A DNA stretch of 64,000 nucleotides, taken from the NCBI GenBank assembly GCA_963787205.1, contig CAWBCD010000045.1, positions 1-64,000 on the forward strand. Reading direction: 5' to 3'. Shown in pieces: positions 45,852 to 55,293 of this stretch (positions are counted from its first letter, which is position 1; every line of letters starts with the position of its first letter). The translations under genes and the position numbers were made by a program. The notes beneath the pieces are model-generated. The model saw only the letters and a list, made by a program, of their open reading frames with translations, ran no database searches and was not told where the DNA came from. Source of the DNA: DATFNI01 sp963787205 (GTDB lineage: Bacteria > Bacteroidota > Rhodothermia > Balneolales > DATFMH01).

Positions 45852-45968
45852 AACACTTTAACACTTTAACACTTTAACACTTTAACACTTTAACACTTTA
45901 ACACTTTAACACTTTAACACTTTAACACTTTAACACCTTAACACTTTAACACCTTAACACTTAACACC
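45852..45968. repeat. Octamer tandem repeat, about 13 units of AACACTTT
   Basis: Thirteen full 8-bp units run from 45852 to 45955, eleven AACACTTT and two variants AACACCTT (45932 and 45948), followed by degraded copies to about 45968. The period is not a multiple of 3 and the tract is not inside a gene, so it is a non-coding microsatellite-like array. It directly abuts the start-less remnant of a GH43-like gene, suggesting expansion over the old promoter or start. Confidence 0.9.
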
Positions 45969-45971
45969 CCA

Positions 45972-46190
45972 GTCCTGTCACGCTATCAACGAACAACAAA
46001 CAACTATTTCCTGGTCATCCTGATGATTACCTTGGACTGGCTGATAATGGTGCATCCTGCTTCCGCCCAGTCGGGAAGACACCAGACCTACTGCAACCCG
46101 CTGGATGTCGGTCGGGATTACTACTTCGCGATCAAGACCTTCAATGAACACGGCGTATCCAAAATAAGCAAGGTGATTCACATTCAATGA
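45972..46190 (+). pseudogene. GH43-like gene remnant with large internal deletion
   Basis: One open frame ends at TGA 46188-46190. It reads as a signal peptide (RYQRTTNNYFLVILMITL..HPASAQ) followed by GRHQTYCNPLD, the N-terminal form of secreted GH43 enzymes of Bacteroidota, and then jumps directly to DYYFAIKTFNEHGVSK, which looks like the last strands of a C-terminal fibronectin-type domain. The catalytic domain is missing, so this is the two ends of one gene joined by deletion. The natural start codon has also gone: the repeat array abuts the frame, and only ATG 46023 inside the signal peptide remains. Family assignment rests on short motifs. Confidence 0.6.
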
Positions 46191-46214
46191 TGATAATTGA
46201 TATTAACCTTTTCA

Positions 46215-48497
46215 ATGAATTCTGTGCTATCCAATAACGAAAAATCGAAGGCAAGCACATCCGGTATATTAGTGCTGGTTTGTCTGTTTGTCATCCAAAG
46301 CTGTGTTGCCCTCAAAGTCCGTGGGCAAGCAGCCGTATCCAGAAAAGCTAGCATCGATTCAAAGGTCGATTCACTTTTGATCCGTATGAGCATGGAAGAA
46401 AAGATCGGTCAGCTTACGATCATGGGCGCCGATCGCAAGAATCTGAAAGCGTTGATCAGGGAAGGGAAAGTGGGAGGGACCAACGGGGTGCTCCCGGGCA
46501 GGGTGGTAGCTCCATATACCAGGGAGATGCAAAAGGTGGCCATGCAGTCCCCGCTCAAAATCCCGTTGATGTTCATGGGAGATGTGATTCATGGGTTCCG
46601 GACCATTTTCCCGGTACCGATTGCCCTGGCCGCATCCTGGGATCCGGAGCTTACCGGGGAGATGGACAGTGTCTCTGCCATCGAAGCAACGACCGCCGGG
46701 GTCGACTGGACCTTCACACCCATGGTTGATATCGCCCGTGACCCGCGCTGGGGACGGGTTGTGGAAGGAGCTGGAGAGGATCCCTTTCTGGGATCCAAAA
46801 TTGCTGCGGCAGCCGTGAGAGGATTCCAGGGGAATGATCTTTCTGCGCCCCATACCATGATGGCCACTGCCAAACACTTCGCCGGTTACGGGGCCGTGGA
46901 GGCAGGACGGGATTACAACACGGTGGACATGTCGGAGCGGCGGTTAAAAACAACGTATCTGCCGCCCTTTAAAGCCGCTGTGGATCAGGGTGTTGGCTCC
47001 ATCATGGCCGCATTTGTGTCCCTGAACGGAATTCCAGCAACGGAAAACAAGTACCTGTTGAAAGAGATTCTTCGGAAACAATGGGGATTTAAGGGGTTGG
47101 TTGTTTCCGACTACGATGCCATCCCGGAATTGCAGCAACACGGCGTTGCAGGCTCACCAGAACAGGCAGCCCGGTTGGCGATCAATGCGGGCATGGATGT
47201 CGATTTGCACAGCGGTACCTACCTGGACAATTTGCCTCAATTGGTGAAAGAAGGAAAGGTATCGACAACGGTGATTGATAATGCTGTTCGCCATGTTTTA
47301 AAGGCAAAGTTTGAGCTGGGACTCTTTGACAACCCATTCCGATACGGAGATACCTCAGGTAATAATCAGGAAGCACTTCTGGCTAAGCATCGTCCCATAG
47401 CACGAGATATCGCCCGTAAGTCGATGGTACTGCTCAAAAATGATGATCATGTGCTGCCTCTGAAAACGGATGTTCACTCGATTGCCGTGATCGGACCGCT
47501 GGCTAATGATAAGATAGACCTGTTAGGACCGGTCCATGCGCTGGGGCGTCCGGACGAGGCGGTTACGGTGTTGCAGGGCATCAAAGACGAGGTATCGCCC
47601 AATACAACCGTTCGATATGCCAAAGGTACGGATTTTGACAGTTTAGACACGAGCGGATTTGCAAAGGCTGTTTCCATTGCCCGGAAGTCCGATGTCGTTG
47701 TTATGGTGATGGGTGAGAACGCCGGAATGAGCGGGGAAGGCGACAGCCGGTCGATGCTTGGTCTGCCGGGCAACCAGTTGGACCTGGTAAAAGCAGTGAT
47801 GAAAACAGGCAAACCGGTGGCCGTCGTGCTGATGAACGGACGGCCTCTTACGATCGACTGGCTGCACGACAATGCCCCGGTAATCCTGGAAGCGTGGTTC
47901 CCGGGAACCGAGGGCGGACCCGCCGTGGCGGATGTGTTGTTTGGAAAGTACAACCCCTCGGGTAAATTACCGATGTCGTTTCCCCGCGATGTCGGTCAGA
48001 TTCCGATCTATTACAACCACTTGAATACGGGCCGTCCCTATCAGCCGGGCAACAAATACACCAGCCATTACATCGACGTGCCCAATACGCCGCTGTATCC
48101 TTTCGGGTATGGTCTGAGCTACACCACATTCTCATATTCGCAGTTGCATCTGAATACGCAGAAGCTCGGATGGAATGACACGCTGAAGGTTTCGATAAAA
48201 GTAACAAACACCGGCAACAGAAAAGGCATCGATGTTGTTCAGCTATATATACACGATCTTGTGGCAAGCGTAAGCCCACCGGTGAGGGAACTTAAAGGAT
48301 TCCAAAGCGTGTGGCTGCAACCCGGGGAATCAAAGAAAGTGACCTTCCAGTTGTCCCGGGATGATCTGGCATTTTACCGAAAAGATATGAGCTTCGGCGC
48401 TGAACCGGGCGAATTTACTGTCTACGTTGGTGATAGTTCCGAAGCAAAACAGCAGGCAACGTTTACGTTGGTTAAATCGAAACAGTTTAGGGAATAG
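46215..48497 (+). CDS. GH3 beta-glucosidase-type lipoprotein (second copy)
   Basis: About 760 residues from ATG 46215; a TTG six codons earlier (46197) is the only alternative. The N-terminus is a lipoprotein signal (VIQSC). GH3 motifs: MSMEEKIGQLTIMG, GDVIHGFRTIFPVPIALAASWDP, nucleophile Asp in GLVVSDYDAIPEL, the second domain with GLPGNQLDLVKAVMKTGKPV and the C-terminal fibronectin-like domain (VSPPVRELKGFQSVWLQPG). It is a paralogue of the GH3 at 35809. It follows the second SusCD pair and precedes a GH144-like gene; together these suggest beta-glucan breakdown, with this enzyme releasing glucose from the oligomers. Confidence 0.92.
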   Translation: MNSVLSNNEKSKASTSGILVLVCLFVIQSCVALKVRGQAAVSRKASIDSKVDSLLIRMSMEEKIGQLTIMGADRKNLKALIREGKVGGTNGVLPGRVVAPYTREMQKVAMQSPLKIPLMFMGDVIHGFRTIFPVPIALAASWDPELTGEMDSVSAIEATTAGVDWTFTPMVDIARDPRWGRVVEGAGEDPFLGSKIAAAAVRGFQGNDLSAPHTMMATAKHFAGYGAVEAGRDYNTVDMSERRLKTTYLPPFKAAVDQGVGSIMAAFVSLNGIPATENKYLLKEILRKQWGFKGLVVSDYDAIPELQQHGVAGSPEQAARLAINAGMDVDLHSGTYLDNLPQLVKEGKVSTTVIDNAVRHVLKAKFELGLFDNPFRYGDTSGNNQEALLAKHRPIARDIARKSMVLLKNDDHVLPLKTDVHSIAVIGPLANDKIDLLGPVHALGRPDEAVTVLQGIKDEVSPNTTVRYAKGTDFDSLDTSGFAKAVSIARKSDVVVMVMGENAGMSGEGDSRSMLGLPGNQLDLVKAVMKTGKPVAVVLMNGRPLTIDWLHDNAPVILEAWFPGTEGGPAVADVLFGKYNPSGKLPMSFPRDVGQIPIYYNHLNTGRPYQPGNKYTSHYIDVPNTPLYPFGYGLSYTTFSYSQLHLNTQKLGWNDTLKVSIKVTNTGNRKGIDVVQLYIHDLVASVSPPVRELKGFQSVWLQPGESKKVTFQLSRDDLAFYRKDMSFGAEPGEFTVYVGDSSEAKQQATFTLVKSKQFRE

Positions 48498-48723
48498 GGA
48501 AATATGGGAAGTCAGTTGTTGACAGGTTGCTGTTTAACTTTGCAGGTGGCAGAGCCCTGAATTCCCTCTTAGAAAAAGGGGCTGGGGGGATTGAACCAAC
48601 CCGGGCAAAAGCAACGAATTGGTTATTTCCACTTTCATCTTAGCTAAAGAGAAATACAATTAGAACTCCGAATATTTTCAAATCCTTCCTAACCATTCCT
48701 CGATCCTCAAAATTTAAATTCTG

Positions 48724-50153
48724 ATGAAAAATTCAACCTCCATATCGTTCAATAAAATAGCTGCCATACTACTTGTGCTGGTTAGTATAATGGCTTTTGA
48801 CGGATGTAGTCAGCGTTCAACAAATGAGAATTCCGGTACGAACGGGAATCTTACCGAAAACGACAAGGCATTCCTTGATACGTTGGAGTTGAATACGTTT
48901 CATTATTTTTGGAACCTGGCAGATCCCAACACCGGGCTTATTCCAGACAGGGCACCCACAAAGTCGTTTTCCAGCATCGCCGCCGTTGGTTTTGGCTTGA
49001 CCGCTTACGTCATTGGCGCCAACCGCGGATATGTGACCAGGCAGGATGCCGCAGCACGTGTTCTCAAAACGCTTAAATTCTTCTGGAATGCGCCAATGGG
49101 ACCTGATGCGACGGGGGTAACAGGGTATCATGGGTTTTACTATCACTTTCTTGACATGAGTACGGGATACAGGTTCAAGAATGTTGAGCTCTCTACGATT
49201 GATACCACCTGGCTTCTTGCAGGGGTCCTGACATGCCGGGATTATTTTAGTGGTTCATCATCGGATGAAACCCAGATTCGTGCCTTGGCTGACTCCATTT
49301 ATGACCGTGTCGACTGGCCATGGATCACAAAGAGTGATGGTTTGGTGAGTATGGGCTGGCATCCGGAGAGTGGCTTTTTAAATGCAGAATGGAGTGGTTA
49401 TAACGAAGGAATGTTTCTGTACGTGCTGGCCCTGGGATCGCCAACTCATTCCTTGCCCGGAAGTGCATGGACAAAATGGACCCAGACGTATGATTGGGGA
49501 AATTATTACGGGTACCTGGGTGTCCAATTTGGTCCTCTTTTCGGTCACCAGTATTCACAGATGTATGTCGATTTCAAGGGGATACAGGATAGTTACATGA
49601 AACAGAAAGGAAGTGATTATTTTGAAAATGCCAAGAATGCCACTCTTGGACAGATCGCTTATGCTGAAAAAAATCCGAAAGGTTTTGCGGGTTATGGGAA
49701 AAACATCTGGGGATTAACGGCATGCGACGGGCCGGGTGATACCGTAATGACGGTTAATGGCCTTAACGTTCATTTTATGGGGTACAGTGCCCGCGGTGAA
49801 GCTGCTAATTATGATGTGGATGATGGTACCATTGCTCCGACTGCTGCAGGCGGTTCGATTGTGTATACTCCCAAAAAAGTATTGCTGCCCTGGAGTATAT
49901 GAAAGGCAAACTACCCTGGAATATGGGGTACTTACGGGTTCAAGGATTCCTTCAATCCCACCTGGCCAATGAAAGCAAGTGGAGAAAGGCGTGGTATGAT
50001 AAGGATTATCTTGGCATTGACCAGGGACCGATCCTGATCATGACCGAAAATTATCGAACCGGTTTAATCTGGAAACTGTTAAAGAAAGACTCCGTCGTTG
50101 TTCGCGGGTTGAAAAAAGCCGGTTTCTCTGGCGGCTGGCTGAACATAAAATAG
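48724..50153 (+). pseudogene. Glycoamylase-domain (PF10091, GH144-like) beta-glucanase gene with a frameshift
   Basis: The first frame (48724-49902) encodes a lipoprotein (FDGC) with an alpha/alpha-barrel pattern: LNTFHYFWNLADPNTGLIPDR, SIAAVGFGLTAYVIGA, YHFLDMSTGYRFKNVELSTIDTTWLLAG, YSARGEAANYDVDDGTIAPTAAGGSIVYTPKK. It then ends in a stop. The rest (to 50153: AALEYMKGKLPWNMGYLRVQGFLQS...LGIDQGPILIMTENYRTGLIWKLLKK) continues in another frame. Adding one base to the A6 run at 49873-49878 restores one smooth protein of about 476 residues. PF10091 proteins of this layout include endo-beta-1,2-glucanases (GH144). Either a real inactivation or a homopolymer sequencing error. Neighbouring GH3 genes fit a beta-glucan locus. 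Confidence 0.8.
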
Positions 50154-50197
50154 TGGGGAATGGGCTGAACCCATCGTGTAAGGATAAGTTAACCTTT

Positions 50198-50224
50198 GCA
50201 GGCCGGACTGGCAGTCCAGCCTGC
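50198..50224. repeat. REP-like palindrome (GGACTGGCAGTCC core)
   Basis: GCAGGCCGGACT (50198-50209) pairs with AGTCCAGCCTGC (50213-50224) with one mismatch and a 3-base loop. There is no T-run, so it is not a terminator. A palindrome with the same core, GGACTGGTAGTCC, occurs at 50487-50505, suggesting a dispersed repeat family. Confidence 0.6.
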
Positions 50225-50486
50225 TCGAATATTACACCACCAGCCGTCGATCATCCTGACGATTACAGTTGATGTGAACGTGGCAAACAAGGAAAAGAGA
50301 AAAATATTCAGGTGGGCGTACAACGAATCGGAATCAGGATTCTAAATCGATGAGAAATCGGCAGCAGTGAGCACCAGGGTGTGCATGTCCGATACGTAAA
50401 ATCATTCCCGTCAAGATAAAGACTACGGTGTGTGGATAACCTGCAGACGATCTTCTCCGATGTTTTCTTCGGCAAGCGTTTGTACC

Positions 50487-50505
50487 GTCGGACTGGTAGT
50501 CCGAC
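50487..50505. repeat. REP-like palindrome (GGACTGGTAGTCC core)
   Basis: GTCGGACT (50487-50494) pairs perfectly with AGTCCGAC (50498-50505) around GGT. It shares its core with the palindrome at 50198. Confidence 0.6.
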
Positions 50506-50766
50506 CTACGACAGGTGTCATACGCCGCGGCGAATCTCTTTAGTTGCAGGAAGTGGACCCGTTCATGTGCTTCGATCGGTTCCGGCGTGCTAACGAGATC
50601 CCTCGGCCCGCTGGATCGTAGCCGAAGGAAGGATTTGGTTTGGGCCTCAGGATGAAAGAATTGGCGTTTTGGGTCTGGTAACTAGCGCCGGATATTTGCC
50701 GGGCAAACGACCGGAAACACTAGTAACACAACATCACCCCAAACGCAAAGAATGTCATCCTGCTGT

Positions 50767-50790
50767 CGATCCCGGACGTTCCCGGGATCG
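50767..50790. repeat. Palindrome CGATCCCGG/CCGGGATCG
   Basis: A perfect 9-bp stem (50767-50775 with 50782-50790) and a 6-base loop. No T-run follows. It may be another dispersed element; only one copy is seen here. Confidence 0.5.
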
Positions 50791-51156
50791 GCTTAGGATC
50801 CCGTCCGCAAGTGGCAACATGCGATCGGTGCCGGATGCTCGCGGGATTCTACGTTCCCCTGCAAGTCGGAGAATATCGGCATGACAGTTCTTTTGGGGGG
50901 AGGGAATAATAGCATCTCATAAAAATTAATCATTATATCGTGCACACATTAAAAAAAGGGTTGCGGGACATAGGGATTGAGATTATGGGATTTGCAATCT
51001 ATGCTGATTTTATAGCTAATCTTAATGTAACTCTTGTTTTCAAGGAAAAATCAGCTATTTTGTTTCATGATCGTGTACAAGATACACTTCTTTTTATAAC
51101 AACGAATTGGTCGTGTCAAAAGACAAATTTATAAACGATTAAGAACGATATCAGAG

Positions 51157-51774
51157 TTGGTTGATGATAGCAGCATATTGAAAGAGGGCGATGAGTTACA
51201 ATATTGGCACCGTATCTCACAGGGGGATATTGAGACCTATGAGTATGTGTTCAAATCCTACTACTCTGATCTTTATGGCTATGGCCTGAAACTCTGCGGA
51301 AGACCGGAGTTGGTTAAGGATGTCATCCAGGAACTGTTTGTCATGATATGGGAGCGTCGGGGGCAGCTTGATACGATTTACTCTCTGAAAGTATATCTTA
51401 TGGTGTCTCTCAGGAGACAGATTCTGAAAACATTGTACAAAGAGAGACGGGAAATAGAAATCCTGAATAATCAAAATGATGTACCTGAAATTCATTTCAC
51501 GGCTGAAGAAATCATCATTAGGGATGAATCCCTGGAAGAACGCAGAAAAGAATTGCAGGATGCTTTGAACAGTTTGCCACCCCGGCAAAAAGAAGTAATA
51601 TATCTTCGGTTTTACAATGGGATGAGTTATGAAGAAATTGAAGAAATTCTGTCGATCAACTATCAATCCATAAGGAATCATGTTCACCGGGCAATAAAAA
51701 ATCTTCGAGAGATACTGCAGGAAAATATGCCCAAAATAGTTGCTTTAAGTCTTCTCGGTTTTTTCCTCTCTTAA
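51157..51774 (+). CDS. ECF sigma factor, FecI type, with hydrophobic C-terminal tail
   Basis: A 205-residue protein starting at TTG 51157. Sigma region 2 (about 30-92: YSDLYGYGLKLCGRPELVKDVIQELFVMIWERR) and region 4 (about 140-190: LPPRQKEVIYLRFYNGMSYEEIEEILSINYQSIRNHVHRAIKNL) are clear. The C-terminus (PKIVALSLLGFFLS) is hydrophobic. It lies ahead of a GH31 gene, which in turn precedes fecR and an STN-SusC, the same sigma-enzyme-antisigma order as in the 8168 locus. It is expected to control this PUL, but its partner SusC is broken by frameshifts. Confidence 0.9.
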   Translation: MVDDSSILKEGDELQYWHRISQGDIETYEYVFKSYYSDLYGYGLKLCGRPELVKDVIQELFVMIWERRGQLDTIYSLKVYLMVSLRRQILKTLYKERREIEILNNQNDVPEIHFTAEEIIIRDESLEERRKELQDALNSLPPRQKEVIYLRFYNGMSYEEIEEILSINYQSIRNHVHRAIKNLREILQENMPKIVALSLLGFFLS

Positions 51775-52012
51775 TGCTCGCGTATGTTGTGTCTCCGGAA
51801 ATCATCATGAACAATTTGCTGCGTAAAAAGGGTGTTTCCGGTGTGAATCTTTAGTGGATTGGCATGTCCCTGTAATTTAAATTCGATTTTGAGTACAAAA
51901 GACAGAACGGCGTCTCTTTAATCATCAGAATTGATAATTAGGAACAGAATTTTGTCAGCGACGACAAAACGAAGAGTCGACATTTCAATATTCATTCTTC
52001 ACGACTAATGTT

Positions 52013-54883
52013 ATGATTAATAGAATTAATAGATTGGTTGGTGTCTTTATAAGCCTGGTAGCGCTAATAATTTTTTTTACAGCTTGTAATAGTGGTCCAA
52101 ATTATAAGAAACTGAAAGATGGGGTCCTGGTGAGACTTCCTGATGCTTCCGGAAAGGATGCCAGGCTGGTTAAATTGCAGGTTGTTACCCCGAAAATTAT
52201 CCACGTGACTGCCAGCCCTGTTGATTCATTTCCGCATGCCACAGATTTGATGATTGTTAAAAAGAACCGCCCTGCAGTTGTATGGAATCTGAAAGAGAAT
52301 GATGAAAACCTGGTGCTATCAACCTCCGAAATCAGTGCAACAGTATCTTTAGAAACCGGTCGGGTATCCTTCGCCGACAGCACGGGGAAACCATTACTGC
52401 AGGAAGAAAAGGGGGGAGGTAAAACCTTCTTGCCGGATTCGGCAGACGGCGAGCCGTTTTACCAGGTTCACCAGGTGTTCCAATCGCCGCAAAACGAGGC
52501 GTTTTATGGGTTAGGTGAGCATCAGACCGGGATCATGGATCTGAAGGGGCACAATGTGGTTCTGGCGCAGCATAATACCGAAGCTGCCGTCCCATTCCTG
52601 GTATCAAATCGTAATTATGGACTCCTCTGGGATAATTACTCGATCACCCGATTCGGGTACGATAAACCTTACGATGAACTTTCCTCGCTGCACTTGTATG
52701 GAACCGATGGGAAGGAAGGCGGATTGACCGCAAAATACACTTCTAAAACCGATACGACGGATGTTTTTGATAACCGCACAGAAGATTCCATTGATTATGA
52801 GTTCATCAGCGACATGAAAAAGTTTCCCAGTGACTTCCACGGGCAGCGCATGTCGGACGGCATGGTTACCTGGGAAGGATCGGTAGCATCCGACTTCTCC
52901 GGTGTACATAAGCTGAAACTTACCTCTGCCGGTTATGTTAAACTTTGGTTCAACGACTCATTGTTGACCTCCCGCTGGCGGCAGGCCTGGAACCCGGTCA
53001 CCTCCCGTTTTGATGTTACTATGGAAAAGGGGAAAAAATGCCCCATAAAGATTCAGTGGATACCCGACGGAGGAGAATCATACATCGCACTGAAATGGCG
53101 CAAGCCCATGCCGGAATTGGATAAACATCAGCTGTCGCTGCATTCTGAAATAGCCAATGATATTAACTACTATTTCGTGTACGGGAAGAACATGGACCAG
53201 ATCATCAGCGGCTATAGAAACCTGACAGGTAAAGCTCCCGTCATGCCGAAATGGGCCATGGGATTCTGGCAAAGCCGGGAGCACTACGATTCGCAGAAGC
53301 AGATTTTATCCGTAGTCAAAGAATTTCGCCATAGAAACATTCCATTGGATAATATCGTACAGGACTGGTTTTACTGGGAAAAAGACAAGTGGGGCAGCCA
53401 GCGGTTTGATTCAACCCGCTATCCGGATCCGGAAAAGATGATCCGGGAACTGCACGATTTATATCACACTCATTTTATGATCTCGGTATGGCCCAAGTTT
53501 TACACCGGAACCAAAGAGTTTGAGTATTTCTGGAACAAGGGATGGTTATACAAGAAGAATGTTCAGGATTCTCAGAAGGACTGGGTAGGCTATGTATCGA
53601 CCTTCTATGATGCTTTTAATCCCAATGCCCGCAAGGCGTTTTGGGATATGGTCAATCAACGTTTGTTTAGCCTGGGCGTCGACGCCTGGTGGCTTGATGC
53701 CTCGGAACCCGACATCTATTCCAATACTACCATCAAAATGCGCAAGGAATTGATGGACCCCACGTATCTTGGCCCGGCGGCGCAGTACTTCAACGCGTAT
53801 CCGTTGGTTGATGCGGAGGCTTTTTATAATGGTCAGCGTGAAGTCAAACCGGATCAGAGAGTGTTCATTTTAACGCGATCGGGTTTTGCGGGACTTCAGC
53901 GATATTCTGCGGCCGTATGGAGCGGAGACATTGGAACCACCTGGAACGACATGAGGAACCAGATTGCCGTCGGACTTAATTTCTCCATGGCAGGCGTCCC
54001 GTTCTGGACTATGGATATTGGTGGATTTGCGGTTGAATCCCGCTATATCCACCCGGATAAGAAGAACCTGGAGGAATGGCGTGAACTGGAGACCCGGTGG
54101 TACCAGTTTGGTGCTTTTGCCCCGTTGTTCCGTTCGCACGGGCAGCTCCCCTATCGCGAGGTATTCAATATCGCACCGGCCGGTACCCCAACCTATCAGA
54201 GCATCCTGTATTATGATCAGCTGAGATATCGTCTCATGCCTTATATCTACTCGCTGGACGGCATGGTGCATTTTGATAACTACACCATCATGCGTGGTCT
54301 GGCGATGGATTTTCCGCAAGATAAAAATGTCTTGAATATCGGCGACGAGTATATGTTCGGTCCCAGCCTGTTGATTAACCCTGTGTACAAGTACAAGGCG
54401 CGCAGTCGCTCAGTTTATTTGCCGGAGTCGAAAGGATGGTACGATCTTTATTCAGGCAAATATCTTGAGGGAGGACAAACGATCAATGCGAGCGCACCGT
54501 ATTCACGAATGCCGATATTTGTTAAGGCAGGTTCAATCCTTCCATTTGGACCCGAAATCCAATACACAGGACAGAAACCGAACAACCCGATAACCCTGTT
54601 TGTATACACCGGCGCAGACGGTCATTTTACCCTTTATGAAGATGACGGTACAACATATAATTATGAAAAAGGGCAGTATACAGACATTCCCATCACGTAT
54701 AATGAACAGGATCACAGCCTGACTATCGGAAAGAGGGAGGGTTCATTCCCCGGTACCATCCAGGAACGAACTTTCCGGGTTGTCTGGCTGAGCAGGGATC
54801 ATCCGGCTAAGCTTAATTTTGAAGCCAGACCTGACGCGGTCATTAAATACAACGGCGAAGAAACGACCGTCAGGATGAAGTGA
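52013..54883 (+). CDS. GH31 alpha-xylosidase-like lipoprotein with PA14 insert
   Basis: A 956-residue lipoprotein (FTAC, Cys25). The GH31 N-terminal sandwich (about 30-230) is interrupted by a PA14-type domain (about 235-370: FHGQRMSDGMVTWEGSVASDFSG...LTSAGYVKLWFND). The catalytic barrel (about 410-780) has nucleophile Asp562 in WWLDASEPD and acid/base Asp639 in WSGDIGTTW; distal and C-terminal beta-domains follow. PA14-bearing GH31 enzymes are typical xyloglucan alpha-xylosidases in Bacteroidota and Cellvibrio, which remove xylose from the non-reducing end of xyloglucan oligosaccharides; that specificity is inferred by architecture. A strong terminator follows the gene. Confidence 0.9.
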   Translation: MINRINRLVGVFISLVALIIFFTACNSGPNYKKLKDGVLVRLPDASGKDARLVKLQVVTPKIIHVTASPVDSFPHATDLMIVKKNRPAVVWNLKENDENLVLSTSEISATVSLETGRVSFADSTGKPLLQEEKGGGKTFLPDSADGEPFYQVHQVFQSPQNEAFYGLGEHQTGIMDLKGHNVVLAQHNTEAAVPFLVSNRNYGLLWDNYSITRFGYDKPYDELSSLHLYGTDGKEGGLTAKYTSKTDTTDVFDNRTEDSIDYEFISDMKKFPSDFHGQRMSDGMVTWEGSVASDFSGVHKLKLTSAGYVKLWFNDSLLTSRWRQAWNPVTSRFDVTMEKGKKCPIKIQWIPDGGESYIALKWRKPMPELDKHQLSLHSEIANDINYYFVYGKNMDQIISGYRNLTGKAPVMPKWAMGFWQSREHYDSQKQILSVVKEFRHRNIPLDNIVQDWFYWEKDKWGSQRFDSTRYPDPEKMIRELHDLYHTHFMISVWPKFYTGTKEFEYFWNKGWLYKKNVQDSQKDWVGYVSTFYDAFNPNARKAFWDMVNQRLFSLGVDAWWLDASEPDIYSNTTIKMRKELMDPTYLGPAAQYFNAYPLVDAEAFYNGQREVKPDQRVFILTRSGFAGLQRYSAAVWSGDIGTTWNDMRNQIAVGLNFSMAGVPFWTMDIGGFAVESRYIHPDKKNLEEWRELETRWYQFGAFAPLFRSHGQLPYREVFNIAPAGTPTYQSILYYDQLRYRLMPYIYSLDGMVHFDNYTIMRGLAMDFPQDKNVLNIGDEYMFGPSLLINPVYKYKARSRSVYLPESKGWYDLYSGKYLEGGQTINASAPYSRMPIFVKAGSILPFGPEIQYTGQKPNNPITLFVYTGADGHFTLYEDDGTTYNYEKGQYTDIPITYNEQDHSLTIGKREGSFPGTIQERTFRVVWLSRDHPAKLNFEARPDAVIKYNGEETTVRMK

Positions 54884-54895
54884 GAATCTGAAATG

Positions 54896-54935
54896 AAACC
54901 GGTTGAAGACGGCTTGTATTCAACCGGTTTTTTTT
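54896..54935 (+). terminator. Rho-independent terminator after the GH31 gene
   Basis: A 12-bp perfect stem (54896-54907 with 54919-54930), an 11-base loop and a T8 run (54928-54935), 12 bases after the GH31 stop. It separates fecI-GH31 from fecR-susC-susD. Confidence 0.92.
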
Positions 54936-55293
54936 ATGGAGGAGACAATCCGCAGTCTGTGATACTATTCTGATTGGAGGTCGGACAGGAGTAGTTATGT
55001 CTGTCTGAAATAAAATTAAATGGGATTGGAGAGTCATAAAAACCCGTTGCTGCAGAGCTATGTGTTACGGCTATGACTCTTTGGAGGCTTATCGTTAGTC
55101 CTTCCGATGTTTGAGGAAATCTGATTCTTTCGGCCAAATATCGGTTTAAATGAATATTGATATGCATTGAAACGATTCGATTGGCTGAGAGTAAAAGAAA
55201 ATCAAAAAAAATTACATCAAGTGAGTACAAGACGATTATCTGCAGCTCTTTAACTCATGTGTAAGCAATTTAAAAAATTAATAAAGGTAACAG
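54936..55293. other. Leader region before the third fecR
   Basis: A 358-base gap without a gene. It must contain the fecR promoter. AAAGG just before the TTG start at 55294 is a plausible ribosome site. Confidence 0.4.

Larger units (their letters stand above)
50154..51156. other. 1.0-kb intergenic region with three palindromes
   Basis: No gene is convincing. Three hairpins are the only clear structures: 50198-50224, 50487-50505 and 50767-50790 (listed separately). The segment before 51157 probably carries the fecI promoter. A short frame at 50669-50884 runs through a palindrome and has no protein character. Confidence 0.55.

Noticed and set aside
45852..45968. Octamer array as a possible CRISPR
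   Set aside because: Units are 8 bp with no spacers and no cas genes nearby; it is a simple tandem repeat.
49873..49878. Programmed -1 ribosomal frameshift at the A6 run
   Set aside because: The frame of the A-run does not give a standard X XXY YYZ slippery heptamer and no stimulatory structure was seen; a simple indel is the plainer reading.
50669..50884. 71-codon frame in the gap before the third fecI
   Set aside because: It runs through a palindrome and has low protein character (many Arg/Pro); it is a by-product of GC-rich repeats.
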